Below, in pieces: positions 42,298 through 54,265 of a stretch of 64,000 nucleotides of DNA. Position numbers and translations under genes: made by a program. Every line of letters starts with the position of its first letter. The stretch's first letter is position 1. This DNA comes from Fragilariopsis cylindrus CCMP1102 (taxonomy: Eukaryota; Bacillariophyta; Bacillariophyceae; Bacillariales; Bacillariaceae): positions 106,433-170,432 of the forward strand of contig FMBT01000387.1 in assembly GCA_900095095.1 (NCBI GenBank), in the 5' to 3' direction. The notes under the pieces are model-generated. The model worked only from the letters and a program-made list of their open reading frames with translations, ran no database searches and had not been told where the DNA came from.

Positions 42298-43625
42298 TCA
42301 ATCGAAACCACCCAGTAGATCCTGTAGCAAATTAGGGTCTTGACGTAACATGGAATATAGTCCATCTACATGAACTTTATCGTTCGTGGCCAACATCATA
42401 AATGCTTCCTTCTTCTTCCACGGGTACTTTGTTACTGAATCTTCTATAAATAACCGGAAACAAAGTTGAGAAATCTGTTCTCGTAAATTGTATGTATCGC
42501 AAAGGTACTTGAACGGTGTCATTCCGCTTTGTTGGTCAATATGAAACATAAAACCGAACTCATTGGGAAAATAGATAAAACCAAGCTGCATTGTAGTTAA
42601 AAATACATCTTGATCTAATTCTTCGTTCCTATTATGTGTAGAAGATGTGCCGACAAGATGAGGGAGCAGTCCATTATCCCAACCTTCACTTTTTAACAAT
42701 GCTTCCGGATTCCAGTTGACTAAATATTCAAAAATGCTGGACCTTTTTTCCTCCAACTGGTCGCAACAAAACCTCAGTAGGTTATAATGTTGGACGTCTT
42801 CTTTCTTCAAAAGACCCATACTCCGTAGTCTTTCAATTGCATCAAATCGAAGTTCTTCGTCGTCTTTATCGTCATATGGATATGTACCACGAACTAGATC
42901 ATCCAATGCTGTGTTTCTTTAGTACCATTCCATCTATCACGAGTATATTTGCTGAGTAGCCCTCCTCTCTGGTGGTCCTTAAATTTTTTGTATTTTCTTC
43001 CCAGCTCTGCCAAGGTCGGGACGAATGGCACAGCTTCTTTACGTAGGGCTGCGGCGTTAATCGGAAGCATTATTTGATCCATGGTACTAATACGTCTACC
43101 ATTGGATAGCACGTTGGGGAAAAATGAACTACTGTTTTTAATTGTTCTTCTGTGTCCACGCTACTATCCAATTTAAATAATGTCCATTGATGCACATCCG
43201 AGTAGGTACCCGATAAGAATTCTGCTTCGAATTCGTTTAACCTGGTACGTATTAGATGCAGAAGTAGTGGCGAAAATCTTGTGTGGTCACCAATTTCTAC
43301 GATTATCGATCGTAATGCTTCTACTGCGGCAAAATAATCCTCGCCGCTGACGACATTATCGTTCCCATCCTCATCATCATCATCATCATTATCATCATTA
43401 GCATTACCCATCGTTATCATCATCCATTGACTGATTATCTTTATGTGAATCATATACAGTGAATTTTGTTATTCTTGATCGCATTCGAGGTCGAACATAA
43501 TCTGGAAATTCCGATTCTCTATCAATGATCGAGAAAAGTGTGGGCATCATGTTGGCGATTCCATCACCATTGTCATTCTCCTTTTCTTGTCGTTTGTCAT
43601 GATTATCACTGCTCTCGGAAGTCAT
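42298..43625 (-). pseudogene. Broken paralogue of the ankyrin-like diatom family
   Basis: Four successive open frames line up with the intact protein at 21.3 kb: LLLHLIRTRLNEFEAEFLSG, then VVHFSP / NVLSNGRRISTMDQIMLP, then FKDHQRGGLLSKY, then ALDDLVRGTYPY and LRSMGLLKKEDVQHYNLLRF, IFEYLVNWNPEALLKS, and finally YSMLRQDPNLLQDLLGG. One-base shifts occur near 43415 (extra G in a GGG), near 43112 (one C short in a CCCC) and near 42908 (A run). Each disrupted junction reads naturally if one base is restored, so the breaks are recent or technical. Probably a young pseudogene; an assembly problem cannot be excluded. Confidence 0.75.
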
Positions 43626-44449
43626 CTTTATTTGTACTAATCAGTAGTCGTAGCGCTTGTCTTTTGTGTACTCGTTGTACTACTTCTCTGCCGAAGTCAG
43701 AAGTTCCCTTACTACTGAATCGTAAGAACAGCCTCGAATGTTTTTATGTTGTGTTCTCTTAGCTAGGCACGATCGTTCGTCGCGTTGGTTGTATCAGGAT
43801 CCACCCCCCTTCACTCGCGTTCTTCGTTCTTCGCGTGGCGCTCGCATACTGTGCATTAATTTAGTCCGGATCGAATTTACTCCGGATCAAATTTAGTCCG
43901 GATCGATTTAGTCCTGTTCCCCTTTTTGTTGTAGCATCTTCATACTACTACTTCTGTGAAATGTCTTCTAGCCGTCGCTTCTGTCCATGTTTATGAGTGT
44001 CAGCACCAACAATAAAGAGGCTGTTTAGAGGTAGAGCAGTATTATACTTGGTACGTCCACTGTTGTTGTTTTGTTGTTGTCACATTGTAATTATATCAAA
44101 TATAACATTCCTGTGGCACATTTCGCCCCCCCCCCCCCCTGATGGAAGTTTTCCATTGATTCAAGCAGCAATGACCAAAGGTGCTTGATAAGATTTAACT
44201 TCATGCTTGCACTACAGTGACAAATGAGATCTGTAGGACGATGGTGTTTGGGGTGGATTTTGTACGAATAATTGAGGTTGGATTGGTTCTGTTTGTGAGG
44301 ACAGTATCTTTTCAGCGTAGCTGCCATCTGTCCCAGATCCAGTTCCAGTTTCTGGAAGGTTCTCACTTGAACTGATTATCTGTGAGACCGCGCACAATAC
44401 CTCGCTGCAAGGAAAATTCTGAAAATATCTCACATGCAATAATCCTATC

Positions 44450-44590
44450 AACATGGTTCAATTTGGTCTATGGGGGGAATTTCTGTAAGGTTGTATAGGG
44501 ATGGGAAGGCAAATTTTTGAATCCCCGCAAGAGGTGCATAAGAGAGGAGGATTCTAAATAATAGAGTATGAGCTAGACAAATGATACAGT
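44450..44590 (-). repeat. Dispersed repeat, copy 2 of an inverted pair
   Basis: Reverse-complement counterpart of 41281-41432 (contains CAACATGGTTCAATTTGG, AGGTTGTATAGGGATGGG and ATAAGAGAGGAGGATT). A poly-C run and other simple sequence lie about 300 bp to its left. Confidence 0.75.
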
Positions 44591-45172
44591 ATAGTCTATC
44601 ATTGTTATATTAATGAACCATCTAGTCAGTTTTATTGTTTAGTGTTAAAAGGGGGTCCATTATCAATGGGTATGTTTGACCTGTTTTCTATATTAAAAAT
44701 AATATCACGTCTCTTTGTAGAATCAACTCCCACTAAATAAATAGCAGCCGTACTCTCTATGTTGTTAGGAGGACCTTCATCTACATCTTTCCCCTCACAT
44801 GGTCATGCTACATTAATTTATTTTTATGTTCAGTCAATCAATTGATCAATCGTCCATTTCTTGGTTGTTGTTGTCCAAAATAACATTTATGTTACTGGCC
44901 AAAGGAACATTATGTTATTGGTTTACAGATTTTACTGTGTCAAATACAAATTATTTTTGATGAAAGCATACATCATAGATACCAAAAGATTTCTCCATTG
45001 TTGACAACTGACCTATACACTGTCTTAGCACAGTGGTCCCACATTATGAGTACAAAACTGTCAGTTATAAGTTTGACCCTGTGAGTGTGCATCATTAAAC
45101 TGTACAGGTACTAGCACTCTACAAGGATTTTCCTGTTGTACCGCCGGTAGTTTTCAAGACCGATGTTTCCCC

Positions 45173-45323
45173 CTAGTAATGATAGCTCCTAGAGGGGCTC
45201 ACTAACCTCCTACTCCACCTACATCACCTATACCACATTAATCTATGAACTAAGGCAATTTGTGCAGGGTAGTTGTGCATTGGATACAAGAGCTCCTCTA
45301 GGAGGAGGAGCTATCATTGCTAG
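45173..45323. mobile_element. Possible MITE/foldback element with about 25-bp inverted ends
   Basis: The left end CTAGTAATGATAGCTCCTAG and the reverse complement of the right end, CTAGCAATGATAGCTCCTCC, match over the outer 18 bases with one change, and both continue into CTAGAGG. The 151-bp interior is non-coding. No clear target-site duplication is visible next to the ends, so classification as a MITE rather than a chance or regulatory hairpin is tentative. Confidence 0.5.
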
Positions 45324-46435
45324 AAAAGAAGGGAAAACTGCACGTGTTTCCTTGTGTTGTGAAGAGGTGTAGTGTGCGATGCATATTACCATCTTTTATT
45401 TTATTGGAAAATTAATCCCTTGAGACTTTTTTTTTGGAAACAAAAATCATTGTCCTGGTGAGCACTCCAACAATTTGGCCATTTTCTTTTCCAACTGGAT
45501 CCAGAGCAGAGTTTCCAGAGGACTGGTAAGCAAGCTATATTCTACCACCAATGAAAACATTGATGGGTGCAAATATGTGATGTCTAGCTAGCTAAACAAA
45601 TCACTCTCACATAAAGAAATGTTTTCTAAAGACTGGAATGTTGTATCTCCTCTAGTAGTAGTAGTGTGTTCTTCTGACGGAAGAAGAGTATATCTGGACA
45701 ACCCTGTGCTGTGCTGTAGCGTAGCAAGTGAAGGATTTAAAGAAATGGAAAGTTATACTAAGTAGTGTTGATTACAAACTGGATGAGTAGTTGAGTTGAC
45801 TGATTTCTGTTGTGATCAAAAAAAGGAGTATAGCACAATGCATGTACTGTAGCATGATGAACAGAACGACGATGAACAACAGGAACGAGAAGAGGGAATG
45901 AATCTTGAAACTACCGTAGAAAAGAATGTCAAACAATCCTTCCTGTCAATCACGAATGAATCAATCGTACGTGACGAGCGGCGCGGAACTGCATGGTCCA
46001 GCGAAGAAAAACAACAAACCAAGAAATCATTTTTTTCTTCGTTCTACTAAACTTGCCATCAACAAGCATTGCAATCATAAAATTGTTGGAACAGTACCCA
46101 GTAAAATTGAATCAATCATACGACGATAGAATCCAGAATCTAGAATCCAGAATCCAGAATCGAATCCAATCCATTCCACCTCCTTTTGCAGAGCTTTCAA
46201 GCCAAGCTAACTAGAGTACAGTAGCACACCACGCACTAGCTAATCTCTTTCCGTTTTTCGTTCTTTCTCACGCCTACCGTATACAAAACGGCAAACAAGA
46301 ATAGGAGCAGCGGCGAAAAGGAGATACAGATAGAGCGAAAATACACGACTATAAACTCTTGATTCGATTCGATTGAACTTCTATTTCGATCTCGATTCAA
46401 TTCAATTCAATCCAACTTCTCGCCAACGATCAATC

Positions 46436-49400
46436 ATGTCTTTTTCCAATACTACTACTACTGCTACTGCTACTACCCCTCCTCCTTTCTCGTTGGGAGG
46501 ATCGGTAGATCCGCCGCAATCTCCACCATTATTCTCATTACAACAACAACACAGCAACAACAACAATAACAACAGCAACAACATCGATAATCAATTCGAC
46601 ACCCACAATAATAATGTCAATAATAATAATAATAATAATGGTAATGATCCTATTATGGAAAGAGTATCCTTTCATTTACATTTGCGGGTATGTAATTTTG
46701 GTTTAACACATACCTCCTACCGAACAAGAAAAATTGTCGAACATATATTATTAATTATAGCAATCATGAGTTTTGGTGCACTCATGCTATTACATCGTTC
46801 CTTTGTGGTTACTACTACTGGTAGTAACGCAACAACATGCTTAGATCGATTACAGGGATTTAATCCATCCGCTGCTGATATAACACATTTGATTATCTTA
46901 CCACAACACAATAATAAAACGGATCATGTCAATGTCAATAGTAGTAGCAATAATAATAATAATAAGGAAGAAGAAGAAGAAATTGTTATGACCAGTCAAG
47001 TTTTATGGAACCGACGTCGAAGACAAAGACAGCAGCACAGCAGCCGCAGCAGCAGATACAGATGCAGCAGGACGATAATAGAACAACAGCAAATGACGAA
47101 ATCGAAAGCAGTAACAGCAATTGCGACAACAAAGATGGTACTGATACTGATACCTGTTCGATGATGATTTCTAACGATAAAAGCGACGACAACGACAACA
47201 GCAACAGCAACAAAGTAATAATATCTATCATTCTGATCATCGACGTTGGTTAGAACAACAAATTAAAGGTAATACATTACCAATCCATTATTCCTATTCC
47301 ACCACAAAAGGTTATTTAATGTTACCCTATAATCATAAATGGTTTCAACAACAACAAAATTCACCACAGAGTAGTAGTATTGACAATAACAATAACAACA
47401 ATGATAATGATAGTTTTCAATTAGATGTACAATATATATTAATATCACCCACCGATCCACAATGTTTTGGTGAACCATTTGTACAATTTTTATTATGGCA
47501 TTGTTATGTTGGTGTGGATACTGTATTATATAATTGGATATTAACATTCCAATCACAAATACAATCACAAACAAATAATCATCATGATTTTGATTCAACA
47601 ACAACAACAACAACAGGGTATGTATACAATCCACGAACAAAACGTCTTCAAGAATTAGGAGAAGTATACAAAAGCAATAACAATAACAACAACAACAATA
47701 GCAATGATACAACTCCCAAATCTGCTTCCTCTTTTTTCTCTTATTGGTCTACAATATTATTAAATAAAATTGGTGTGTTTTGTAAAACATTATTCTTATT
47801 TTTCTTTTGTACTACACTGGTTAGTTTTACATTGCGTGAAACACAAGAACGGATGTTAGATTTTACCAAAGAATTATCCAGACGTGTCCGTGCCTCCTTA
47901 CGAATCAGTGATTTAATCACCACCCATGTGGTACCAATTTAGTGTTTGTACCGATTATGGTCGGCATGATGTTTTTTTTAATTGAATTTTATGATGGTGA
48001 TAAATTTTTAGCCTTTTCCATTCTATCCATTATCTGGTTCGTCGAAGGGTTTTCCTTAGTGTCATTACGTAGTATACAGGGGATACACTATTTTCCCTAT
48101 TTCTTCTTTCTGTTATTTTTATTATTTCATGTCTATCAAAGTGCATTCCAATATAATGGATTTGTGTATGTGGCATTAACAGTTGTTTGGTGTTTTATCT
48201 TACATTCAATTATGTTTTTTTGGCATAGATATGAATTGCCAGCAATTGTATTAGGGAATGTAACAATTGATCGACCAAGAATGATTGATAATAATAATAA
48301 TAATAATAATAATAATGGGAGCAGCAATATCGATAACAATCACGCGAATAACGGCAACAACGTGAATGTCAATAATAATGATAATAGTAGTAGCAACAAC
48401 AATAACGATAGTAGTAGCGGTAGTACATTTTCAATGACCACACAGCAACAGCAGCAACAAAATCTGCGGTATCTTCATGGTCCACCACCAGGTGGTGATG
48501 TTACTGATGATAACGATAACGATGACGATGATGATAATAGTAATAATCATACTGATCTAACAACACCGATCTTCACACCTCCTACAGCAACATTAGCACG
48601 AGGCACTTTGTCATCTTCCGTTTTAAATAGTAACAGCACGAGACGAGAAGGACTACAGCAGCAGCAGCTGCATTCGCAGCAGCGTGCATCTCTTGGGTCT
48701 TTTCAATCATTCCAATCAACGGCATCATCTAGGAATTCGGGATTGTATCGAGCAAACAACACTCAAGACTATGGTGATGGAGATGGTGATGATAACAGTA
48801 GTACGGGATCACTTTTATACTTTATGGGTGGTGAAGTTGTTGTGAGACGTGACACTTCTACTACCAATGTTCCAAGTGCAAGCGGTAGTACAACCCGTAG
48901 CAACACTTGTAGCGTTAGCAGCAACAACAAAATTGCAATCGAATCGGGGTTGGAAGAATCAATGATGGTACCGATGGGCGAAAAAATAGGAGGAAGAGGA
49001 GGTCGAACATCAGTTATAGCAACAGCAAATCTACCCCGACTTTCTCCTCCTATCCTGTTGTCTCGCAATGAAAGCAATTTTTCACTTCTATCGTCATCGT
49101 CGGATGGTTACCATACTCATGCACATGATCACGCTGTTGCCAATGGATGCAGTAGTAGTAATAGTCCACACAATGATAACAGTAACAATAATAATACGAT
49201 TGGGCTCGATATGTCCGAACATTTAGATGACGATGATCCGTATGGTAACGTGGAGAATAATACATCGATGGATACCATCTCAGCATCCAATGTGACAGCG
49301 AACACAAAAACAACGATGACACCCCCAAAATGCCCCAAAACCAACAGCAACGACGACAACGATGATGATGATTACGCTCAAGAATCGGGTGGGTTACAGG

Positions 49401-49600
49401 CTATTTTCGAGTCGCGATTGACACCCCGTCATCGTAACACAACTACAATCCAGCAACAGAAACAGCAGCAAAGAAGAACTATATCAGAGCAACCTGGAAC
49501 ATACAGTTCATCATCATCGCCTTCCTTTGCAAGCCGACAACAGCTCTACCAACGAAGTCCACCAACGTTTCCTGAATTGTCCCAACAGACCACGAAGTAA
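46436..49600 (+). CDS. TMEM259: Membralin (TMEM259 family), ER membrane protein, two frame breaks
   Basis: Blocks match membralin in order: ERVSFHLHLRVCNFG, TRKIVEHILLIIAIMSFGAL (TM1), a lumenal part with HYSYSTTKGYLMLPYNHKW, YILISPTDPQCFGEPFVQFL, CKTLFLFFFCTTLVSFTLRE (TM), SDLITTHVVPI, FVPIMVGMMFFLIEFYDGDK, SIIWFVEGFSLVSLRSIQG, YQSAFQYNGFVYVALTVVWC and IMFFWHRYELPAIVLGN. In animals membralin acts in ER-associated degradation. The frame shifts within a low-complexity stretch at about 46990-47215 and again at about 47938-47942, where one extra T would restore PI-LVFVPIMVG. The C-terminal about 450 residues are Asn/Ser/Gln-rich and disordered. Start ATG 46436 (MSFSN). Confidence 0.85.
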
Positions 49601-50032
49601 GTCGATTACAATGAAGTAGAAGATGAAGAAAACGAAGGAGACCCTTCAAAAAAGCCCAAACATAGACATGGTAAAAAAGAACCAATAATAACATTACACC
49701 CTCTCAATAGCTATTTTCAACCTATGAATAGCTTGCTTAACTAGGTTTGTTCTGTTATTAGAAACTTATCATTTTTTCGAAGTACCGTACACTGCCTCTA
49801 GCTAGCTACCTAGCAAGGCTAATCAGAAAAAATAGTGGATTTATAGGGTCTTAGAGAAATTACAATTCTTAACTATGCCTGGAAAAAAATTCTTGGAAAC
49901 TTCATTCCTTTTCGCAGCGTAAAGTGTGTGCTAAATGGTTCACGTATTTACTTTATTTTTCTTTCTGATGTGTTTGTCAGTTTATTCGTTCCGTAAAAGC
50001 ATTCCATTCCATTCCGTTCGTCTTACCACTAG
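49601..50032. other. Convergent intergenic stretch
   Basis: 430 bp between membralin (+) and the single-pass protein (-). Contains GCTAGCTACCTAGCAAG near 49800. No gene is seen. Confidence 0.5.
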
Positions 50033-52360
50033 TTAAATTTCCATGCTAACGGAAGGGTCAAATTTCAAAACATTGCTTTCCTCACTAGAAACAGATTGTT
50101 CGTTGTTGTTTCCGCCCGTTACTTTTGGATAGAATAAAATCATATTAATTTCATCTTGATCTGGTGCATCACCGATAGAACTTAATTCTGCATCGGCAGG
50201 ATCCCATCCACCCGATGAAGGTACACCAAATGTATTCTCTTCATCCCCCGAATATGCCAAATCATCGTCAATATAGGCCGCCGTTGCTGTTGCTGCAGCA
50301 CTACTGGACTTGTTACTGCTACTACTTCTACGATCTTTACTAGCGCTGCTGCCTCTGCTTTTCCTTCTACTACCACTACTTCTGCTGCTACGACTTCTAC
50401 TACTAGAACTTCTATTATTATCCAAAGAACTTTTTCCATTTGAAGACGACCACCAAGCTGGAGCTGATAGTTTCGGAATCATCCCCAAGCCTGTATAACT
50501 TCCAGTTTCACTTCCTGGTGATGTTGTTCTTCGAGCTAACGTAGCAGCTGTTGTATCTGTTGGTGTCAGAGCACATGGACGCGACCGATCCTCGATGGTT
50601 GCACCCGGTACCGCTCCAGGATATGTACGACGGAAGTATGGATTGGGCATCATAGAGTATCGTATCCGTTGTTCTTCTTTTTCTTCTTCCAATTCTTTGT
50701 GTCTGCTTTTGTCGAAAACGAGTTTTTGTGGTATCGCCGGGTTGTTATTATTGTTGATGTTACCGCGGCTTTTCCCCTTCGAAGAGTCAAGTGACGAATC
50801 TGAATAAGATAGATTACTACTGCCTGCACAGCTGGCACCCACATTGTTAATTCTTTCAAATGAGGACTCTAGCATTTCCTTTTGAACAACACAAACTTGA
50901 CGTGTCATTTTATATTGTTCATCAAATGATTCCAGTGCTTGCAATGTAACAATATGGGGTTGAATACTCACCGTATCATCGAAGTCGGACAAAGTGTTTT
51001 CGCCGTCGGTAGTTCCATCATTATTATTGTTATTATTACTAGTAGCGTTATTACCACCACCACCATCATTATTTCCTCCATTCGTTGAGACTGATCCAAC
51101 TTCTTCTTCTTGCTTCTGCTGCTTTTGCATTGGATTTACTTTTGTGAATAATGATGACAAGTAAGAAATCGTTGTTGATGCACTAAAGATATCTTTATTA
51201 CTTGTATCATTTTCTAATTGTTGTCCCCTTGTCCGGGTTTTTGATACTTCGGAAGGTGATTGTTGCTGTTCTTGTGATATCGCTTTTTCAAGATCATCCA
51301 TTTGGTGTGATATTGATTTTTGTAGGTCTTCTACTTCTTTTGAATTTGATCTAGGAGTCTTGGTAGGGCTGTTACTATTTAATTGCCAATCATCTTGAGA
51401 TGTTGAACCAAACAGATCCTTTGAATTAATATTGACAAGGTACTGGCCGTCACTGCTGTCATTTTTCCTACTACTACTACTCCTTCGCTTGGTCCGGATT
51501 ATGAATAATCCAAGGATTGCTATTAGAACTACAAATCCCGCAGCCAATCCTCCAGCCAAAGCCACAATGTTGAGAGAACCTTGTTGTTGCCCAACGGGTG
51601 ATACACTAGCTGATGATGATGATCCTTCGAATACCGGTACCTCTTGTACAGATGGTTTATCTACTACTACCACTAAGGACGGTGATGGTGAGGGCACTAA
51701 CGTCGTCGTCGTTGTTGTTTTTATCTCGACTGTCGGAGATAGAGTAGGGACGGTATTAGTTGTGGTTGTTGTACCTGTAGTCGTATCGGCGGGCTTGTTG
51801 TTGGCTACTGCTGCTGTATTAGTGTCGTCTCCTGCTCCTGCTGTTGCTACTGCTGTTGCTGTTTCAATTACTGTAACCAATTGCAACGATGGGAAGTCCG
51901 CTTTGAGAGCAAACCCTACAACAGCAGGAGATAATGCCTGTCTTTCCATCGTTTCTAATAATTCAGTTTCATCTGGTATATCTTGTGACCCTTCAGCAAA
52001 ATACATCAATCCATTCATAGTCAATTGTACACCTTGATTATCTTCTGTTTGACGATTTTCTAATATTTGTGCCAATCCAACATAAGTAACAGATCCAGCC
52101 GCAGCGGTGGTTGTCGTCATCGTCGTTGCTGTTGCATCGTTGTTATTGCCTATAGTGCTGTCATCACCAATATCGTTACTGTTGTCACTGTTAACCATTG
52201 TCGCCCATGGTTGTTTCTCAAAAAAATAGGACTGTATAATAGATTCGACTGTGTTTCGGACAGTTATAGCCTCCTCATCAGTTAATCCATTTACGAATGG
52301 CTCTAATTTAATCGTAAAGGAATTGATACGACGACGAATAGATCCATTCTCTGCCTCCAT
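50033..52360 (-). CDS. Single-pass membrane protein with SEA-like outer domain, diatom family (second member)
   Basis: 775 residues, one exon. Outer part: FTIKLEPFVNGLTDEEAITV and RNTVESIIQSYFFEKQPWAT, then LTMNGLMYFAEGSQDIPDE leading to ALSPAVVGFALKADFPSLQL, a SEA-like alpha/beta pattern. A Thr/Pro stalk follows (about 180-240), then membrane helix VALAGGLAAGFVVLIAILGL (about 265-290), FIIRTKRR stop-transfer and a long tail. The tail has coiled-coil segments (VEDLQKSISHQMDDLEKAIS), a helical motif ALESFDEQYKMTRQVCVVQK (about 472-491), the sequence YSMMPNPYFRRTYPG and Ser/Arg blocks. The layout and tail motif match the 28.9-30.9 kb protein. No signal peptide precedes the outer domain. A cell-surface role is inferred. 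Confidence 0.75.
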   Translation of the reverse strand: MEAENGSIRRRINSFTIKLEPFVNGLTDEEAITVRNTVESIIQSYFFEKQPWATMVNSDNSNDIGDDSTIGNNNDATATTMTTTTAAAGSVTYVGLAQILENRQTEDNQGVQLTMNGLMYFAEGSQDIPDETELLETMERQALSPAVVGFALKADFPSLQLVTVIETATAVATAGAGDDTNTAAVANNKPADTTTGTTTTTNTVPTLSPTVEIKTTTTTTLVPSPSPSLVVVVDKPSVQEVPVFEGSSSSASVSPVGQQQGSLNIVALAGGLAAGFVVLIAILGLFIIRTKRRSSSSRKNDSSDGQYLVNINSKDLFGSTSQDDWQLNSNSPTKTPRSNSKEVEDLQKSISHQMDDLEKAISQEQQQSPSEVSKTRTRGQQLENDTSNKDIFSASTTISYLSSLFTKVNPMQKQQKQEEEVGSVSTNGGNNDGGGGNNATSNNNNNNDGTTDGENTLSDFDDTVSIQPHIVTLQALESFDEQYKMTRQVCVVQKEMLESSFERINNVGASCAGSSNLSYSDSSLDSSKGKSRGNINNNNNPAIPQKLVFDKSRHKELEEEKEEQRIRYSMMPNPYFRRTYPGAVPGATIEDRSRPCALTPTDTTAATLARRTTSPGSETGSYTGLGMIPKLSAPAWWSSSNGKSSLDNNRSSSSRSRSSRSSGSRRKSRGSSASKDRRSSSSNKSSSAAATATAAYIDDDLAYSGDEENTFGVPSSGGWDPADAELSSIGDAPDQDEINMILFYPKVTGGNNNEQSVSSEESNVLKFDPSVSMEI

Positions 52361-53965
52361 GATTGCTGTTAGTTGCTTACTTATTAATTAATATTATTCT
52401 TATTAAAATTAGAATTAGAATTAGAATTATAACTAGAATTTGAATTTGAACTATTTGTTTTATTCTGTGCGTTCGGTTCTCCCTCTTTCTTTTTTGTTTG
52501 ACCGTGGATGATATGTTCCCTACTCGCTATGGTAACTTCAATTCTTTACTGTAAATGCGACGATTTGATTTAAACAGAACAGAATATGATTCAATTCGAT
52601 ATGCTTAACCCCTACAAAAGTGTTCCAGTATGCTGTATGTGTGTAATCACTTCCCATTGTTATTATGTTGTATCGTTCTTTTTTTTTTAAATGCTTTTTG
52701 AAGATGGGATGTGATGATGGCGATGCAAATTTTAGTACGGTATTTACTGTATCTCGCGTGCTGTCTAAAAGAGGTATGCGCGCGAACCAAAGTTGGATTC
52801 TTGATGATACAAAAACCCAGGTGATGATTAGTATGTCTATGAACGAGACAAGGCACAGGAAAATGCAATGAACACGTGCCATTTTCTCGTTGAGCCATAG
52901 ATATGCGTTTTGCGACCATCTACTCCGCTTCATTATGGAAATATCAGTCGCCGCTCTCCTTAGTACAATTAATTACAATATTTAAAAGAATTGAGGACCA
53001 TTCAATGATTTTTTTGTCGGATTTAGCAGAATTGTGGTCATACATAAAGCAACAACATTATACCTGTAACACAACATAATATTATTACTTATTAACATTG
53101 TTGTGCATTTATTTGTTCGCCATGCATTCATTATTGATCGTTAAGCATACATTAATCTCTTTAGTCTTCGTTGTCAATTAATTGTGTTTGGTTTGCAATG
53201 AGCATGCAGAATTAGGACTACTATAGCACACCATACCATCTGTGTAATAACAAGAACCTTTTTCAAACCCAACTACCTACTTACTTTTATCATCATCATG
53301 TACAAAATCTGACCAAGAAGTAGTGTGTTTGTATGTTTCTCTCTCTTTTTTATCTTCCCTGCCCATCCCTCCCTCTTCTTTTAGTCATTGGAAGCCAAAA
53401 AGTAAAGGTAAGTGCTGGTGGTGCTAGCTGTTGAGAAGGATGATAAATGATCGATTCTGATTGATTCTTCTCAATTATTCAATGACTGATTCATCCATTC
53501 AATGATTGCTGCATCCGGATCACGCATTTTTGGTTCTGCCTACAATAATCATTCGTGACTGACAAGAAGCGCGACTCTAAGCGACTCACTCGACTCAATC
53601 AGAACTTCGAGTCCCATGATGCTGTTACTATCAATCACGCGCACCACATCACCTTTCACAATTCAGATAGCATCTGCTGGATGTCATTGCAGCAGTCGTG
53701 TCCATCCATTCTTGTTTGTTCTTCATTTAAAAATATATTTTTGTATCTTGTGTTTAATATATTTTCTCATCGCGGTATAACCACGAGAACTAATCCTGTG
53801 GATGTCAGAGCATTTTTTTTTGGTGCTTCCTATCGCGCGTTTTACTACGTAAATTTGCCGTTTTGCCGTGGTTTTGCATTTTTATAGTCTTCTCATCGTT
53901 TTGTTTATTACTTCACAACAGTCATATTTAATTTTTTATTATCATTATTACTATATTATTTCAAA
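52361..53965. other. Intergenic stretch between divergent genes
   Basis: Starts with AGAATT-type runs (52395-52450). Frames at 52538-52933 encode nothing recognisable. Bases 53440-53540 hold ATTCAATGA/TTGATTC short repeats, and 53560-53600 an array of GCGACTC-like motifs (CGCGACTCTAAGCGACTCAC) upstream of the cold-shock gene. Likely regulatory plus spacer DNA. Confidence 0.45.
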
Positions 53966-54265
53966 ATGGCAGAATCTGGTACCGTTAAGTTTTTCAGCCA
54001 AAAGGGATTTGGTTTCATCACACCTACCGATGGTGGTGAAGATGTCTTCGTTCATTTCTCAGCCATCAACAAGGATGGATACAAGTCTTTGAATGAAGGA
54101 GAAACTGTTAAGTACGATAAACAGTTCGATGATGTCAAGCAAAAGTGGTCTGCTGCCAACGTCACTGGAAACGGTGATGGAACCCCAAAACCAAGACGTG
54201 ATAACAACGGAGGTGGTGGCGGAGGCGACTGGGGTGGAAATGGTGGTGGAGGTGGAGGTTATTAA
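53966..54265 (+). CDS. Cold-shock-domain (Y-box-type) nucleic-acid-binding protein
   Basis: 99 residues, intact. The cold-shock domain spans about residues 4-70: [20 protein letters not shown] with RNP1 (KGFGFI) and DVFVHFSAI with RNP2 (VFVHF), ending ...[10 protein letters not shown] Gly-rich tail ([11 protein letters not shown]) adds RNA-binding flexibility. Such proteins bind single-stranded RNA or DNA and act as RNA chaperones in the cytoplasm or nucleus, often raised by cold or stress. Codon choice is less AT-biased than in neighbours (ACC, GAC, AAG, GTC), typical of a highly expressed gene. The ATG sits in a good context (TTCAAAATGGCA). No organelle leader. Confidence 0.97.
   Translation: MAESGTVKFFSQKGFGFITPTDGGEDVFVHFSAINKDGYKSLNEGETVKYDKQFDDVKQKWSAANVTGNGDGTPKPRRDNNGGGGGGDWGGNGGGGGGY

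Larger units (their letters stand above)
43626..46435. other. Gene-poor 2.8-kb stretch with repeats and a foldback element
   Basis: No supported gene. Contains repeated TCCGGATC motifs (about 43864-43906), a 14-C run at 44126-44139, the inverted repeat copy at 44450-44590, a foldback element at 45173-45323 and ATCCAGAATC/TAGAATCC tandem copies (about 46131-46164). Bases 46360-46420 carry GATTCGATTC and TTCAA runs just before the membralin start. Confidence 0.5.

Noticed and set aside
52538-52933. 131-codon minus-strand frame upstream of the single-pass protein
   Set aside because: No domain, and overlapping frames of similar length on both strands; compatible with chance in AT-rich DNA.
53555-53887. 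GCGACTC-like motifs and a CTTCGAGTCCC string considered as a possible tRNA
   Set aside because: No cloverleaf can be drawn around it: the acceptor stem and D-arm consensus are missing.
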